A program made the translations under genes and the position numbers. Below the pieces are notes generated by a model. That model was not told the origin of the DNA. It did no database searches and worked only from the letters and a program-made list of their open reading frames with translations. Shown here one piece after another: positions 23,399 to 30,983 of a stretch of DNA of 30,983 nt (positions are counted from its first letter, which is position 1; the number at the start of each line of letters is the position of its first letter). Source of the stretch: JAIVJG01 sp964236735 (GTDB taxonomy: Bacteria; Acidobacteriota; Blastocatellia; Pyrinomonadales; Pyrinomonadaceae); contig CAXSFM010000031.1 of NCBI GenBank assembly GCA_964236735.1, forward strand, positions 1-30,983, read 5' to 3'.

Positions 23399-23433
23399 CC
23401 TACAAGATTACTCTTGACATAATACTTTGTAGG
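23399..23433 (+). promoter_or_regulatory. Rightward -35 element flanked by operator half-sites
   Basis: TTGACA at 23414-23419 lies between CCTACAA (23399-23405) and TTGTAGG (23427-23433), a 7+7 inverted repeat. The half-site differs by one base from the CCTATAA palindrome at 23219-23234. No good -10 is visible at the expected distance, so the promoter may need activation. The first rightward gene starts at 23488. Confidence 0.45.
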
Positions 23434-23487
23434 CTCTCCAATGTTTCTTGTCGGCAAGAACATCAGCAGAGAAGGGGAACCGCAACC

Positions 23488-23782
23488 ATGATTCAGATTC
23501 AACGCCGCGAACAATTCGAGCGCGCCGCCGCAAGACTCAACGCCGAGCCACAGAGCATCCGCCGCCATGAACCCGGTCTCTACATCGTCACCAAACAAGA
23601 GCAAATGCCACAGCTACCCCGTCCGCATCGAGCGGCAGGAAGGCAAGACCTTTGTGACATGTGGCTGTGAGGCCGGGACGCCGCACTACGGCAACCGTCG
23701 CCCGATGGTCTGCAAACATGCGGCTACGCTCATCATCTTCCTGCGCGCCGTGCGTGCGATGCGTGCGAGGACATCGCACTAA
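23488..23782 (+). pseudogene. SWIM-type zinc-finger protein gene with a one-base frameshift
   Basis: ATG 23488 (after AGGGG) opens MIQIQRREQFERAAARLNAE and ends up at GLYIVTKQEQ. The neighbouring frame continues with KCHSYPVRIERQEGKTFVTC, GCEAGTPHYGN and RRPMVCKHAATLIIFLRAV, a SWIM zinc-binding pattern (Cys-x-Cys, then Cys-x-His). Dropping one A from AAA at 23593-23595 joins the two as IVTNKSKCHSYP. The gene is therefore frameshifted, programmed to shift, or affected by a sequencing error. SWIM proteins bind nucleic acid or partner proteins. It heads the rightward small-gene set. Confidence 0.7.
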
Positions 23783-23788
23783 CAAGCG

Positions 23789-23831
23789 AAGGGCTTTGGA
23801 GAGAAGTGTCTAAGAACTCCCCAAAGCCCTT
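23789..23831 (+). terminator. Hairpin between the SWIM gene and the small-gene set
   Basis: AAGGGCTTTGG (23789-23799) pairs perfectly with CCAAAGCCCTT (23821-23831) around a 21-base loop. It starts seven bases after the SWIM stop codon. A short T-rich run (CCCTTTACC) follows, so it may terminate weakly or protect the transcript, allowing some reading into the next genes. Confidence 0.5.
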
Positions 23832-23869
23832 GAACCCTTTACCAACCAGTGAAGGAAGGAAAAAAGTTA

Positions 23870-24103
23870 ATGAAGAATAAACCCAAACCCCGCCGACGCA
23901 CAAAGCCGGCGACGACCACACGCCAACCTGAAGACCTCGCCGTCTTACTGGTAAAAGTTTTCACTCATCCCAAATTACCGCGCGTGATGTGGGAGTTCAT
24001 CGCAGATGGCCTGTGCGAGTTGGACGGCAGTTTCGACAAGTACGAGAACCCGGAAGTGATGCGGGAAGTTTTAGGGCTGAACGGGAAAGGAGGCACACGC
24101 TAA
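23870..24103 (+). CDS. Small protein of a repeated local family, copy 1
   Basis: The 77-residue protein is not in a family I know. A basic N-terminus (KNKPKPRRRTKPATTTR) precedes PEDLAVLLVKVFTHPKLPRV and a CELDGSFDKYENPE segment. The motif EDLA-x-LL-x-KV-x-x-HP-x-LP and the later CEL recur in the next gene. ATG 23870 follows AAGGAAGG. The stop codon TAA overlaps the next ATG (TAATG), so the genes are translationally coupled. Confidence 0.65.
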   Translation: MKNKPKPRRRTKPATTTRQPEDLAVLLVKVFTHPKLPRVMWEFIADGLCELDGSFDKYENPEVMREVLGLNGKGGTR

Positions 24104-24333
24104 TGGCAAAACGAACACCACAGCCAGACACGGAAGACCTCGCCGCGCTCTTGTCCAAAGTTCTCAACCACCCGGAACTGCCGACCCTGCTTGCCAACGA
24201 TTTCGGGGAGAGCATGTGCGAGTTATTCAACGGTCTGAGTCACTCACAACAAAGGAAGGTAGAGAACGACCCCGCGCACATTGCGCTCTTGCTTGCGGCA
24301 ACTGCCGAGAACGCAGAAGGAGGTGCGCGCTGA
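24103..24333 (+). CDS. Small protein of a repeated local family, copy 2
   Basis: The 76-residue protein shares EDLAALLSKVLNHPELPTLL and MCELFNGL with the preceding product, at the same spacing, so the two are probably duplicates that diverged. The C-terminus (HIALLLAATAENAEGGAR) is helical. AAAGGAGG precedes the ATG, which overlaps the previous stop. Its own TGA overlaps the next ATG (TGATG). Function unknown; no signal peptide or membrane segment. Confidence 0.65.
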   Translation: MAKRTPQPDTEDLAALLSKVLNHPELPTLLANDFGESMCELFNGLSHSQQRKVENDPAHIALLLAATAENAEGGAR

Positions 24334-24689
24334 TGTCCACGAAGACCGAACAATCTGCACCGATTGAAGACGACGCGCCGGATAAAACGCTCGTCAGCTT
24401 CGGGGATTGGATCGCGCGCCTCATCACGCATGAAGACGTGCCCGACACGTTACGCAACGCCCTCTCGATGATGGTCGTCAATACCATCTCGAATCAATCC
24501 GGCTACGACTGGTCGGACGATCTGGAAGGCTTGCGCTTCATGCTGCCGCGCCTGTTGTTTCAGATGAACGAAGAATACGCCCGCGCCGTCATCCAGACGA
24601 CGGATGAATTAGTTCTCATGCTGCTGCCGGAAAAGTTGAGGCGGGAGTTTCAAGAGTCGCACTGGCTGAAAGGAGATGCATCACGATGA
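24333..24689 (+). CDS. Small protein of a repeated local family, copy 3 (extended)
   Basis: The 118-residue product has an acidic N-terminus (TEQSAPIEDDAPDKT), then FGDWIARLITHEDVPDTLRN, which resembles the HP-x-LP segment of the two upstream products (HEDVP for HPELP). An extra helical half follows (MLPRLLFQMNEEYARAVIQT). AAGGAGG precedes ATG 24333. The end overlaps the next start as ATGA. The relation to the two upstream copies is weaker and rests on pattern, not on measured identity. Confidence 0.65.
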   Translation: MSTKTEQSAPIEDDAPDKTLVSFGDWIARLITHEDVPDTLRNALSMMVVNTISNQSGYDWSDDLEGLRFMLPRLLFQMNEEYARAVIQTTDELVLMLLPEKLRREFQESHWLKGDASR

Positions 24690-24991
24690 AAAGAAAACTA
24701 ACCGCCAGCAAGCCCGCACCCGAACAGAGCATGATGCGGGATGAGGCACGCGCCTTCGCCTCAGGCGTCGCGTCGCATCTCTCAGACCAACTTGACGACA
24801 GCCTCTCTTACTTCGTCTTGATGCTCAGATGGTTCGCCTATCAAGCCTCTGATGATGATAGAGAGACTATCTACATGCAGACCGAACAAGAGTATGCCGC
24901 CCACTTCAAGGGCGTTGATGAAGTCCTCGTCAAGCAAATGCAGACCACACTTGATGCGCACCGCCGCAGGGTAGGGAAGGGAGGCATGTGA
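24686..24991 (+). CDS. Small helical protein, unknown
   Basis: The 101-residue product begins with a basic stretch and is then largely helical: DEARAFASGVASHLSDQLDD, FVLMLRWFAYQAS and EYAAHFKGVDEVLVKQMQTT. It looks soluble and possibly oligomeric. ATG 24686 overlaps the previous stop and follows AAGGAGATG at suitable distance; its own TGA overlaps the next ATG at 24991. Unknown function; it belongs to the coupled small-gene set. Confidence 0.65.
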   Translation: MKRKLTASKPAPEQSMMRDEARAFASGVASHLSDQLDDSLSYFVLMLRWFAYQASDDDRETIYMQTEQEYAAHFKGVDEVLVKQMQTTLDAHRRRVGKGGM

Positions 24992-25065
24992 TGAAGCGCA
25001 CAACCCGCCGCCCGCCGCGAGTCTGCCGTCCGCAACCGAAGCCGCGCACCGCGTTGAGACGATAG
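24991..25065 (+). CDS. Tiny Arg/Pro-rich ORF at the end of the small-gene set
   Basis: A 24-codon frame (MKRTTRRPPRVCRPQPKPRT, then ALRR) starts at an ATG overlapping the preceding stop, with GGGAGG upstream, repeating the coupling seen at the four junctions before it. The very basic composition would suit nucleic-acid binding or an antimicrobial-like peptide. It is short enough to be chance, but the overlap and ribosome site argue for translation. Confidence 0.4.
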   Translation: MKRTTRRPPRVCRPQPKPRTALRR

Positions 25066-25297
25066 GCAGTTTGCCACATGGGGTTTGCCTTCGAGCTTTG
25101 ACCAGTTAAACAAACGTGAGTTCGACATAAGGGATGTCAAGTAGGGAGCTATGGGAAAATGCCCCACTAAGGATATACTCTTCTGCCCACTGCCCTGATA
25201 GAGACTTGTCCTTAAAACTCTGGATGCGATTTCACATCAAGTGAAGATCGAGGAGAAAGTCGGCGATAGGGCGGCGCTTGATGTATAAAGAGGTTTC

Positions 25298-25795
25298 ATG
25301 CAACAGCCCTTGCACTCCTTATTGTTTCTGTTGGTAAGTATAGCTTTTGTTCCGGCACCCATGATGGGCGCGTCCACAAAGGCCAGCAGCGCTCAAAGCG
25401 AGATGAACGGCAAGGACACAAACTTAAAAACGCGCGGCTCCGCAGCACAAGAGAAGCACGCGCGCACACCGGCGCAGAGAAAGATTGATTCGCAACTCCT
25501 GTATGCACTATACCGTAAGCACGACGAGGCTGAGGCGAAGGGAGTTCCTTCAGGAGAATTGCGTGTGAAGTTCGACGCTCAAGGAAGAGCGATGGTGAGC
25601 ATTCGCACGCGCGCCACCAAAACAGTCCTGGCAAAGCTCAAGAGCATAGGCGGGCAAATCATCTCTTCCTCAGAGCGTTATCATGACATACGCGCACATG
25701 TGCCGCTGGAAAAACTGGAAGAACTGGCAACTTTGAAAGACGTTCTCGCAATCATGCCTGCCGAAGAAGCGACGACCAATAGCGCCACGCAGTAG
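25298..25795 (+). CDS. Secreted stand-alone propeptide-like domain
   Basis: The 165-residue protein has a signal peptide (LLFLLVSIAFVPAPMMGAS) and one domain at about 65-155: RKIDSQLLYALYRKHDEAE, then LRVKFDAQGRAMVSIRT, AKLKSIGGQIISSSERYHDI and LEKLEELATLKDVLAIMPAE. This parallels residues about 97-197 of the subtilase-like protein encoded next (RKMDSRLIYGIKMERGE, IKLKQVGASVIVSYPQYRSI, and a following VIHIQPKQ). Propeptides of subtilases fold and inhibit the enzyme, so this could do so in trans. The ATG at 25298 follows AAAGAGG; the protease gene starts 131 bases after its stop. Confidence 0.8.
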   Translation: MQQPLHSLLFLLVSIAFVPAPMMGASTKASSAQSEMNGKDTNLKTRGSAAQEKHARTPAQRKIDSQLLYALYRKHDEAEAKGVPSGELRVKFDAQGRAMVSIRTRATKTVLAKLKSIGGQIISSSERYHDIRAHVPLEKLEELATLKDVLAIMPAEEATTNSATQ

Positions 25796-25926
25796 CTGCA
25801 TGGAAATTCTGACCCCCGATAGCGAATATCTTCGATTGTCGAAAGAATATTTTGCTACCTGTCGGCGAAGAACACGAAGCATCGGAATGACACTGAATCG
25901 TAAGAATAAACCTCGAGGAGTCCCCA

Positions 25927-28900
25927 ATGAAGAATAGAAACAACCACCAGCCCCTGATACAGAGACGAAAGAAAGCATCAGGCTGGATACGTCTCGCAGT
26001 CTTTTCGTTTTCGTTATTTTCATGCGTCGTCGCTGTTGCCTTGGGAGGACTCCTACCTTCTCATCAGCTTCGAGCCTTCGCGCAACTGCAGGGAGGCAGA
26101 AGTATCATCCTCAAGCCCGTCAAGAAAGGACAGGGCGATGAACAGATCAGCGCGAGCGTACGCCAGCAGATCGCGGCGCTGATGCAGGAAAAAGCCACAC
26201 GCTCTGCCGGACGCCGGAAGATGGACTCGCGCCTCATCTACGGCATCAAGATGGAGAGAGGCGAACAGATCGCCGACGGCGTGGACACGCTCGATGTCCA
26301 GTTGCCTCGCGACGAGCAAGGGCAAGTCATCGTTGACATCACTGCCAACGTCAGCAAGCAGTTCCTTATTAAGCTGAAACAGGTAGGCGCGAGCGTCATC
26401 GTTTCATATCCGCAATACCGCAGTATCCGCGTCGAAACGCCCTTGAGCGTTGTGGACACTATCGCCAATTTCCCCGAGGTTATTCACATTCAGCCGAAGC
26501 AGGAGGCGATGGTCTGGCAAGAGGACACGGCGCAGGGTGCCCCTTCGGATGTCAACCCTGAACATCTCCAGAGAACTCGTCCGGGATTTGAGGAGCGCGA
26601 GCGCAACATCAGCAAGCGGCTCGCCAAAGCGCTCGATGATTTCCAGCTTAACGTTTACACCAGCGCGAACGGAGGCGTGCGTAAGTCCGAGGGAGACGTA
26701 ACGCACAAGGCTCTATTGAGTCGCAACACTTACGGCTTTGATGGGACGGGCATCAAAATCGGCGTCCTTTCCAACGGCGTGCGTAACCTAGCAACCGTGC
26801 AGGAGTCCGGTGACCTCGGCCCCGTCACAGTGCTGCCGGGGCAGAGCGGCACGGCAGCCGGGCAGTGCGCCACAAACGTCTCATGCGACGAAGGCACGGC
26901 CATGCTCGAGATCGTCCATGACATCGCGCCGGGCGCGCAACTCTACTTCGCCACGGCTTTTCCCACCAGTGCCGCTTTCGCGCAGAACATACGCGACCTG
27001 CGAACCGCGGGCTGCGACATCATCGTGGACGATATCTTCTACTTCGCAGAGTCGCCGTTTCAGGACGGGCAGGCTCCCAGCGTCGTCTCTCCGACCAACG
27101 GCGGCATCGTCACGCAGGCCGTCAACGACGTGACTGCTGACGGCGCGCTCTACTTCTCCTCCGCCGGAAACTCCGGCAACAAGAACGACAACACTTCGGG
27201 CGTCTGGGAGGGCGACTACGTTGACGGCGGCCCCGCCGCCGCGCCCATCGGCGCGGCCAACGGCAACGTCCACACGTTCCCCGCCGACGGCACGACCCCC
27301 ACGCAGCCCTTCAACGTCGTAGTTACGGCGGGCAGCAGCCAGTACAACCTGAACTGGTCAGACCCGCTCGGCGGATCGGGCAACGACTACGACCTCTACG
27401 CGCTCAATGCAGCGGGCACGGCGGTTGTTACCGCCTCGACCAGCACGCAGGATGGCGATGACGATCCGTTCGAGGCCATCGGCGTGACGGCGGCTGGCAC
27501 GCGCCTCGTCATCGTCAAGTTCACCGGCAACGCGCGCTACCTGCGCCTGACGACGAACCGCGGGCGGCTCACCGTCAACACGCCGGGGCAGACCACCGGC
27601 CACAGTACTGCCGCAAACGCCTTCGGCGTCGCCGCGACGCCCGCCATCGGGCCGTTTCCGAATCCTTTCAACTCGACGAACGTCGTCGAGACCTTCTCTT
27701 CGGACGGGCCGCGCAGGCTCTTCTTCCAGCCGGACGGCACGCCGTTCACGGCGGGTAACGTTTCAGCCACCGGCGGCATCGTGCGTCAGAAGCCCGACAT
27801 CACCGCTGCCGACGGCGTCTCGGTCACGGGCGCAGGCGGCTTTGGCATCCAGTTCTTCGGCACTTCGGCGGCTGCGCCGCATGCGGCGGCGATTGCGGCG
27901 CTTGTTAAGTCTGTCAACCCCGCGCAGACGCTCGCGCAAATTCGTACCGCCCTCAACACCTCGGCCATTGACATTGAAGCGGCGGGCGTTGACCGCGACT
28001 CAGGAGTCGGCATCATCATGGCCGACACTGCAGTGCAAGCCACCGGCGCGGCTGCCGGTGCGGCGAACCTGACCATCGGGACGGCCACCATCACCGACAT
28101 CGGCGGCAACACCAACGGCTTCATCGAGCCGGGTGAGCGTGCGACGCTCAGTATTCCTTTGCTCAACACGGGCATCAATTCCGCGACGACCGTCACGGCG
28201 ACGCTGAGTTCGACCACTCCCGGCGTTGTGATCACGCCTTCGCCGACGCGAACTTACGCAGACATCGCCGCGACCAACGGCACGTCCACGAACGCGACGC
28301 CTTTCGAGTTTGTCTATCAGGAAGGCGCGGTTTACGCCGCTGACATCAATTTCGTGCTGACGGTTACCTATAACGGAGGAATCGTCCGCTCATTCCCGTT
28401 CATCATCCCGACTGGAAGGTTGTCGAACGTCTCGACCACGCTCGACACGACCGCGCCGCCCACGCCGCCCGAGGCGACCCTCGCGGCCACCGGCACGCAG
28501 ACCGGAAGGCTCAACTTTACCTTCCCCATCAGCACCTGCGGGACGACGAAGGCCAACCCCGGCACGACTTCGACTCTCGCGCGTCGCTACGATTCTTACA
28601 CCTACACGAACACCTCCGCCTCCACCATCTGTGTGTCGGTGCTTCTGACACACTCAAGCAATGTGCTTCTCCACGCGGTCGCTTATGTCCCCACCTTCGT
28701 CCCGGCCACTCCCTCGGTGAACTACGCGGGCGATGGCGGAGGCTCTACGACACAGGGTGCGGGCACTGCACAGCTCTTCTCGTTCAACGTCAACGCCGGC
28801 CAGACTTTCACGGTAGTCGTCAGCGAGTCCAATCAGAACGGCGGCTTGGGGACTCCGTACAATCTGAGAGTGACGGGGCTACCGGCGCAAGCCGTGCCCG

Positions 28901-30840
28901 CCAACCAGCCGCCGGTCAACAGCGTACCGGGCGCGCAGAGTACGAATCAAGGAACGCCGCTCGTGTTCACCGGCGCGAACGCAATTTCCATCTCCGACCC
29001 GGACGCCGGCTCGAACGTCGTGCAGGTCACGCTGACCGCCACGAACGGCACATTCAGTCTGGGCGGCACGACCGGACTGACATTCACGCCGCCGGGGCCG
29101 AACAATGACGGCACCAACGACACGCAGATGGTCTTTACCGGCACGATCTCTGCTATCAACACGGCTCTCAACAATCTGACATTCACGCCGGCATCCAACT
29201 TTACCGGCAATGCCAGCCTGACGATTACAACCAATGATCAGGGCTTCACCGGCACGGGCGGCGCGCAGAGCGACACCGACACCGTCAACATCACGGTTAC
29301 CCCTATCAACATCTTAGCGCGTGATGGGAGAGTGGCTGAGCCTGCAACGGGCACGACTCCGCTCGTGTTCACCGTGGCGCTGTCAGCACCCGCCGGTGCT
29401 GCGGTCTCTGTCAACTACGCGACGGCCAACGGCGGCGCGACGCCTGCGACGGGCGGCGCAGCTTGCGGCGGCACGGTTGATTACGTGACCGCATCGGGCA
29501 CGCTCAACTTCGCTGCCGGCGAGCAGGTCAAGACCGTCTCTGTTTCGGTCTGCGCTGATGCGACAGTCGAGCCGGACGAGACCTTCCTCTTGAACCTCTC
29601 GGGCGCGACCGGCGGGACGATCACGGGCGCGCAGGCTGTGGGCACGATCACGGCGGCCAACCCGGCAGGCGTCTTCCTCATTTCGGAACTTCGCACCTCG
29701 GGGCCGGGCGGGGCGGGCGACGACTTCGTGGAGTTCTACAACAACACGAACTCGCCTCTGACAGTGGCGGCGAGTGACGCCTCTGCCGGCTACGGAGTCT
29801 TCAAGATGGGCACGGACTGCAATGCCACGCCCGTGCTCGTCGCGACGATTCCGAACGGGACGGTGATTCCGGCCAGAGGACATTATCTCGTCGTCGGAAG
29901 CCAATACTCACTCGCCAACTACGGCGGGACGGGTGCGGCTGCCGGCAACCAGACATTGGTCTCGGACATCGGCAACGATCAGAACGTGGCGGTCTTCTCG
30001 ACGGCGACGCTCGCCAACCTCTCGACGACGACGCGGCTCGATGCGACGGGCTTCGACAGCAATGTGGGCGGCGGAGTGTGCGATTTGCTCAGAGAAGGCA
30101 ACACCTTGCCGCCGGTCTCAGGGACGACGGCGGAGCATTCGTTCTTCCGCAAGGAGTGTGACTTTGTGGCGGCGGTCGGTTGCACGGTGGCGGGCACGCC
30201 GAAGGACACGAACGACAACGCTGCGGACTTCAAGTTCGCCGACACGCAAGGGACGTTCATCAGCGGCGTCACACAGCAACTCGGCGCGCCGGGGCCGGAG
30301 AACCTGTCATCACCGATCCGGCGCGACGCCTCGATCGCGACGCTGTTGCTCGACTCGACGAAGACGAGCACGGTGCCGCCGAATCGGGTGCGTGACTTGA
30401 CGAGCAATCCGGGCGCGAACTCGACGTTCGGGACGCTGTCGATACGTCGGCGGTTCACGAACAACACGGGAGCGGCGGTGACGAGGTTGAGGTTCAGGAT
30501 TGTGGAGATGACGACGTTCCCCTCTCCGGGCGGGGGAGTGGCGGACTTGAGGGCGATCACCTCGTCAAGCGTGGTGGTCTCAGGCATCACGGATGCGGCG
30601 ACATGCGCTGCGACCGGAACGCCGACGACTGCTCCGTGTTCGGTGACGGTGCAGGGAACGACGTTGGAGACGCCGCCGAGTCAGCCGAACGGAGGAGGGT
30701 TCAACTCCAGCATGTCGGCGGGGACAATCACGACGGGGACGCCTCTGGCGAACGGGGCGAGCATCAACGTGCAGTTCCTGCTCGGAGTGCAGACGACGGG
30801 CACGTTCCGCTTCCTCATCATCGTTGAAGCCCTTCCTTAA
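25927..30840 (+). CDS. Giant secreted S8-like (subtilase) protein with Calx-beta and lamin-tail domains, non-canonical triad
   Basis: Domains of this 1637-residue protein: signal peptide (1-53); propeptide-like (about 97-197); S8-like fold (about 269-700); beta-rich CARDB/PPC-like regions (about 715-985); cadherin-like repeat (about 995-1130); Calx-beta (about 1130-1245, EPDETFLLNLSGA); lamin-tail-like (about 1248-1400, LISELRTSG, DDFVEFYNN); and a C-terminal domain (about 1455-1637) shared with the gene at the left window edge. The S8 fold keeps SSAGNSGN (Asn415) and FGTSAAAPHAA (Ser647). Motif 1 is KIGVLSNGVRN without Asp, and motif 2 is CDEGTAMLEIVHD with Glu322 where HGTH has His. It may be inactive or use a different triad. 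ATG 25927 follows GAGGAG. Confidence 0.9.
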   Translation: MKNRNNHQPLIQRRKKASGWIRLAVFSFSLFSCVVAVALGGLLPSHQLRAFAQLQGGRSIILKPVKKGQGDEQISASVRQQIAALMQEKATRSAGRRKMDSRLIYGIKMERGEQIADGVDTLDVQLPRDEQGQVIVDITANVSKQFLIKLKQVGASVIVSYPQYRSIRVETPLSVVDTIANFPEVIHIQPKQEAMVWQEDTAQGAPSDVNPEHLQRTRPGFEERERNISKRLAKALDDFQLNVYTSANGGVRKSEGDVTHKALLSRNTYGFDGTGIKIGVLSNGVRNLATVQESGDLGPVTVLPGQSGTAAGQCATNVSCDEGTAMLEIVHDIAPGAQLYFATAFPTSAAFAQNIRDLRTAGCDIIVDDIFYFAESPFQDGQAPSVVSPTNGGIVTQAVNDVTADGALYFSSAGNSGNKNDNTSGVWEGDYVDGGPAAAPIGAANGNVHTFPADGTTPTQPFNVVVTAGSSQYNLNWSDPLGGSGNDYDLYALNAAGTAVVTASTSTQDGDDDPFEAIGVTAAGTRLVIVKFTGNARYLRLTTNRGRLTVNTPGQTTGHSTAANAFGVAATPAIGPFPNPFNSTNVVETFSSDGPRRLFFQPDGTPFTAGNVSATGGIVRQKPDITAADGVSVTGAGGFGIQFFGTSAAAPHAAAIAALVKSVNPAQTLAQIRTALNTSAIDIEAAGVDRDSGVGIIMADTAVQATGAAAGAANLTIGTATITDIGGNTNGFIEPGERATLSIPLLNTGINSATTVTATLSSTTPGVVITPSPTRTYADIAATNGTSTNATPFEFVYQEGAVYAADINFVLTVTYNGGIVRSFPFIIPTGRLSNVSTTLDTTAPPTPPEATLAATGTQTGRLNFTFPISTCGTTKANPGTTSTLARRYDSYTYTNTSASTICVSVLLTHSSNVLLHAVAYVPTFVPATPSVNYAGDGGGSTTQGAGTAQLFSFNVNAGQTFTVVVSESNQNGGLGTPYNLRVTGLPAQAVPANQPPVNSVPGAQSTNQGTPLVFTGANAISISDPDAGSNVVQVTLTATNGTFSLGGTTGLTFTPPGPNNDGTNDTQMVFTGTISAINTALNNLTFTPASNFTGNASLTITTNDQGFTGTGGAQSDTDTVNITVTPINILARDGRVAEPATGTTPLVFTVALSAPAGAAVSVNYATANGGATPATGGAACGGTVDYVTASGTLNFAAGEQVKTVSVSVCADATVEPDETFLLNLSGATGGTITGAQAVGTITAANPAGVFLISELRTSGPGGAGDDFVEFYNNTNSPLTVAASDASAGYGVFKMGTDCNATPVLVATIPNGTVIPARGHYLVVGSQYSLANYGGTGAAAGNQTLVSDIGNDQNVAVFSTATLANLSTTTRLDATGFDSNVGGGVCDLLREGNTLPPVSGTTAEHSFFRKECDFVAAVGCTVAGTPKDTNDNAADFKFADTQGTFISGVTQQLGAPGPENLSSPIRRDASIATLLLDSTKTSTVPPNRVRDLTSNPGANSTFGTLSIRRRFTNNTGAAVTRLRFRIVEMTTFPSPGGGVADLRAITSSSVVVSGITDAATCAATGTPTTAPCSVTVQGTTLETPPSQPNGGGFNSSMSAGTITTGTPLANGASINVQFLLGVQTTGTFRFLIIVEALP

Positions 30841-30876
30841 CTTCAGGCGCGCACTTTATTGCACGCCTGCACAACA

Positions 30877-30918
30877 CAGACCGCCCGTCGCTTCGTCATG
30901 GAAGCGACGGGCGGTCTG
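30877..30918 (+). terminator. Strong terminator after the giant protein gene
   Basis: CAGACCGCCCGTCGCTTC (30877-30894) and GAAGCGACGGGCGGTCTG (30901-30918) form a perfect 18-bp stem with a six-base loop, 37 bases after the stop codon. CTATTATCC follows. The gene at the left window edge ends the same way, with a perfect GC-rich stem. Confidence 0.85.
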
Positions 30919-30935
30919 CTATTATCCGCTCATCT

Positions 30936-30983
30936 ATGAGGCTTGATGAACTGGAGCGTGTGTACGACGAGGCGCGTGCGTGG
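30936..30983 (+). CDS. Possible start of a further gene (cut by window edge)
   Basis: An ATG at 30936 opens MRLDELERVYDEARAW and stays open for 16 codons to the window edge. The sequence looks coding-like (charged helix), but no clear ribosome site precedes it and only 17 bases separate it from the terminator stem. Nothing can be said of function. Confidence 0.35.
   Translation, partial: MRLDELERVYDEARAW

Noticed and set aside
1..30983. tRNA or rRNA genes as insertion sites for the accessory region
   Set aside because: No cloverleaf or rRNA-like segment was seen by eye on either strand; a tRNA scan would be decisive.

Overview
The window most likely comes from an Acidobacteriota genome, probably near the Blastocatellia. 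The main evidence is an Oar-type TonB-dependent receptor with a carboxypeptidase-regulatory-like N-domain (13464-16940) and a large secreted subtilase with Calx-beta and lamin-tail-like domains (25927-30840). This placement is inference; no rRNA or marker gene is present.

Left region (1-4249). The window opens on the last 20 codons of a gene whose C-terminus matches the tail of the giant protein at the right edge. A strong terminator follows, then an 820-bp gene-poor stretch, an IS110-family transposase, a small HNH nuclease gene and a complete IS30-family element that abuts the HNH gene.

Iron region (4250-9085). A probable operon encodes a TonB-dependent siderophore receptor with an STN domain, a PiuC/YbiX-type Fe(II)/2-oxoglutarate hydroxylase, a PepSY membrane protein (PiuB-like) and an 83-residue CxxC protein. 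A Fur-like palindrome lies about 340 bp upstream. Two secreted phosphatases follow on the minus strand: a nucleotide pyrophosphatase/phosphodiesterase and an e(P4)-type HAD acid phosphatase.

Molybdenum region (12087-17517, minus strand). In transcription order it holds a MerR-HTH/TOBE regulator, a structured leader resembling a molybdenum-cofactor riboswitch, an Oar-type receptor, a molybdopterin-binding-domain protein and ModA. modB and modC are absent; a dead IS481 fragment lies beyond modA. The arrangement suggests molybdenum-responsive uptake across the outer membrane.

Mobile/accessory region (17600-25065). It contains a complete IS982 element, a higBA toxin-antitoxin pair, a decayed IS3 element split exactly by an IS1111-group (IS110 family) element, a bacterioferritin-like gene with one internal amber codon, and a divergent locus. 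The locus has leftward HTH and GIY-YIG genes, a 215-bp palindrome-rich control region, and a rightward set of very small, overlapping genes, three of which look related to each other.

Right region (25298-30983). A stand-alone secreted copy of a protease propeptide-like domain precedes a 1637-residue secreted S8-like protein. That protein keeps the Ser and Asn motifs but has no Asp in motif 1 and Glu in place of His in motif 2. An 18-bp terminator stem and the first codons of another frame end the window. Six IS families in 31 kb mark this as a hot spot for insertion.
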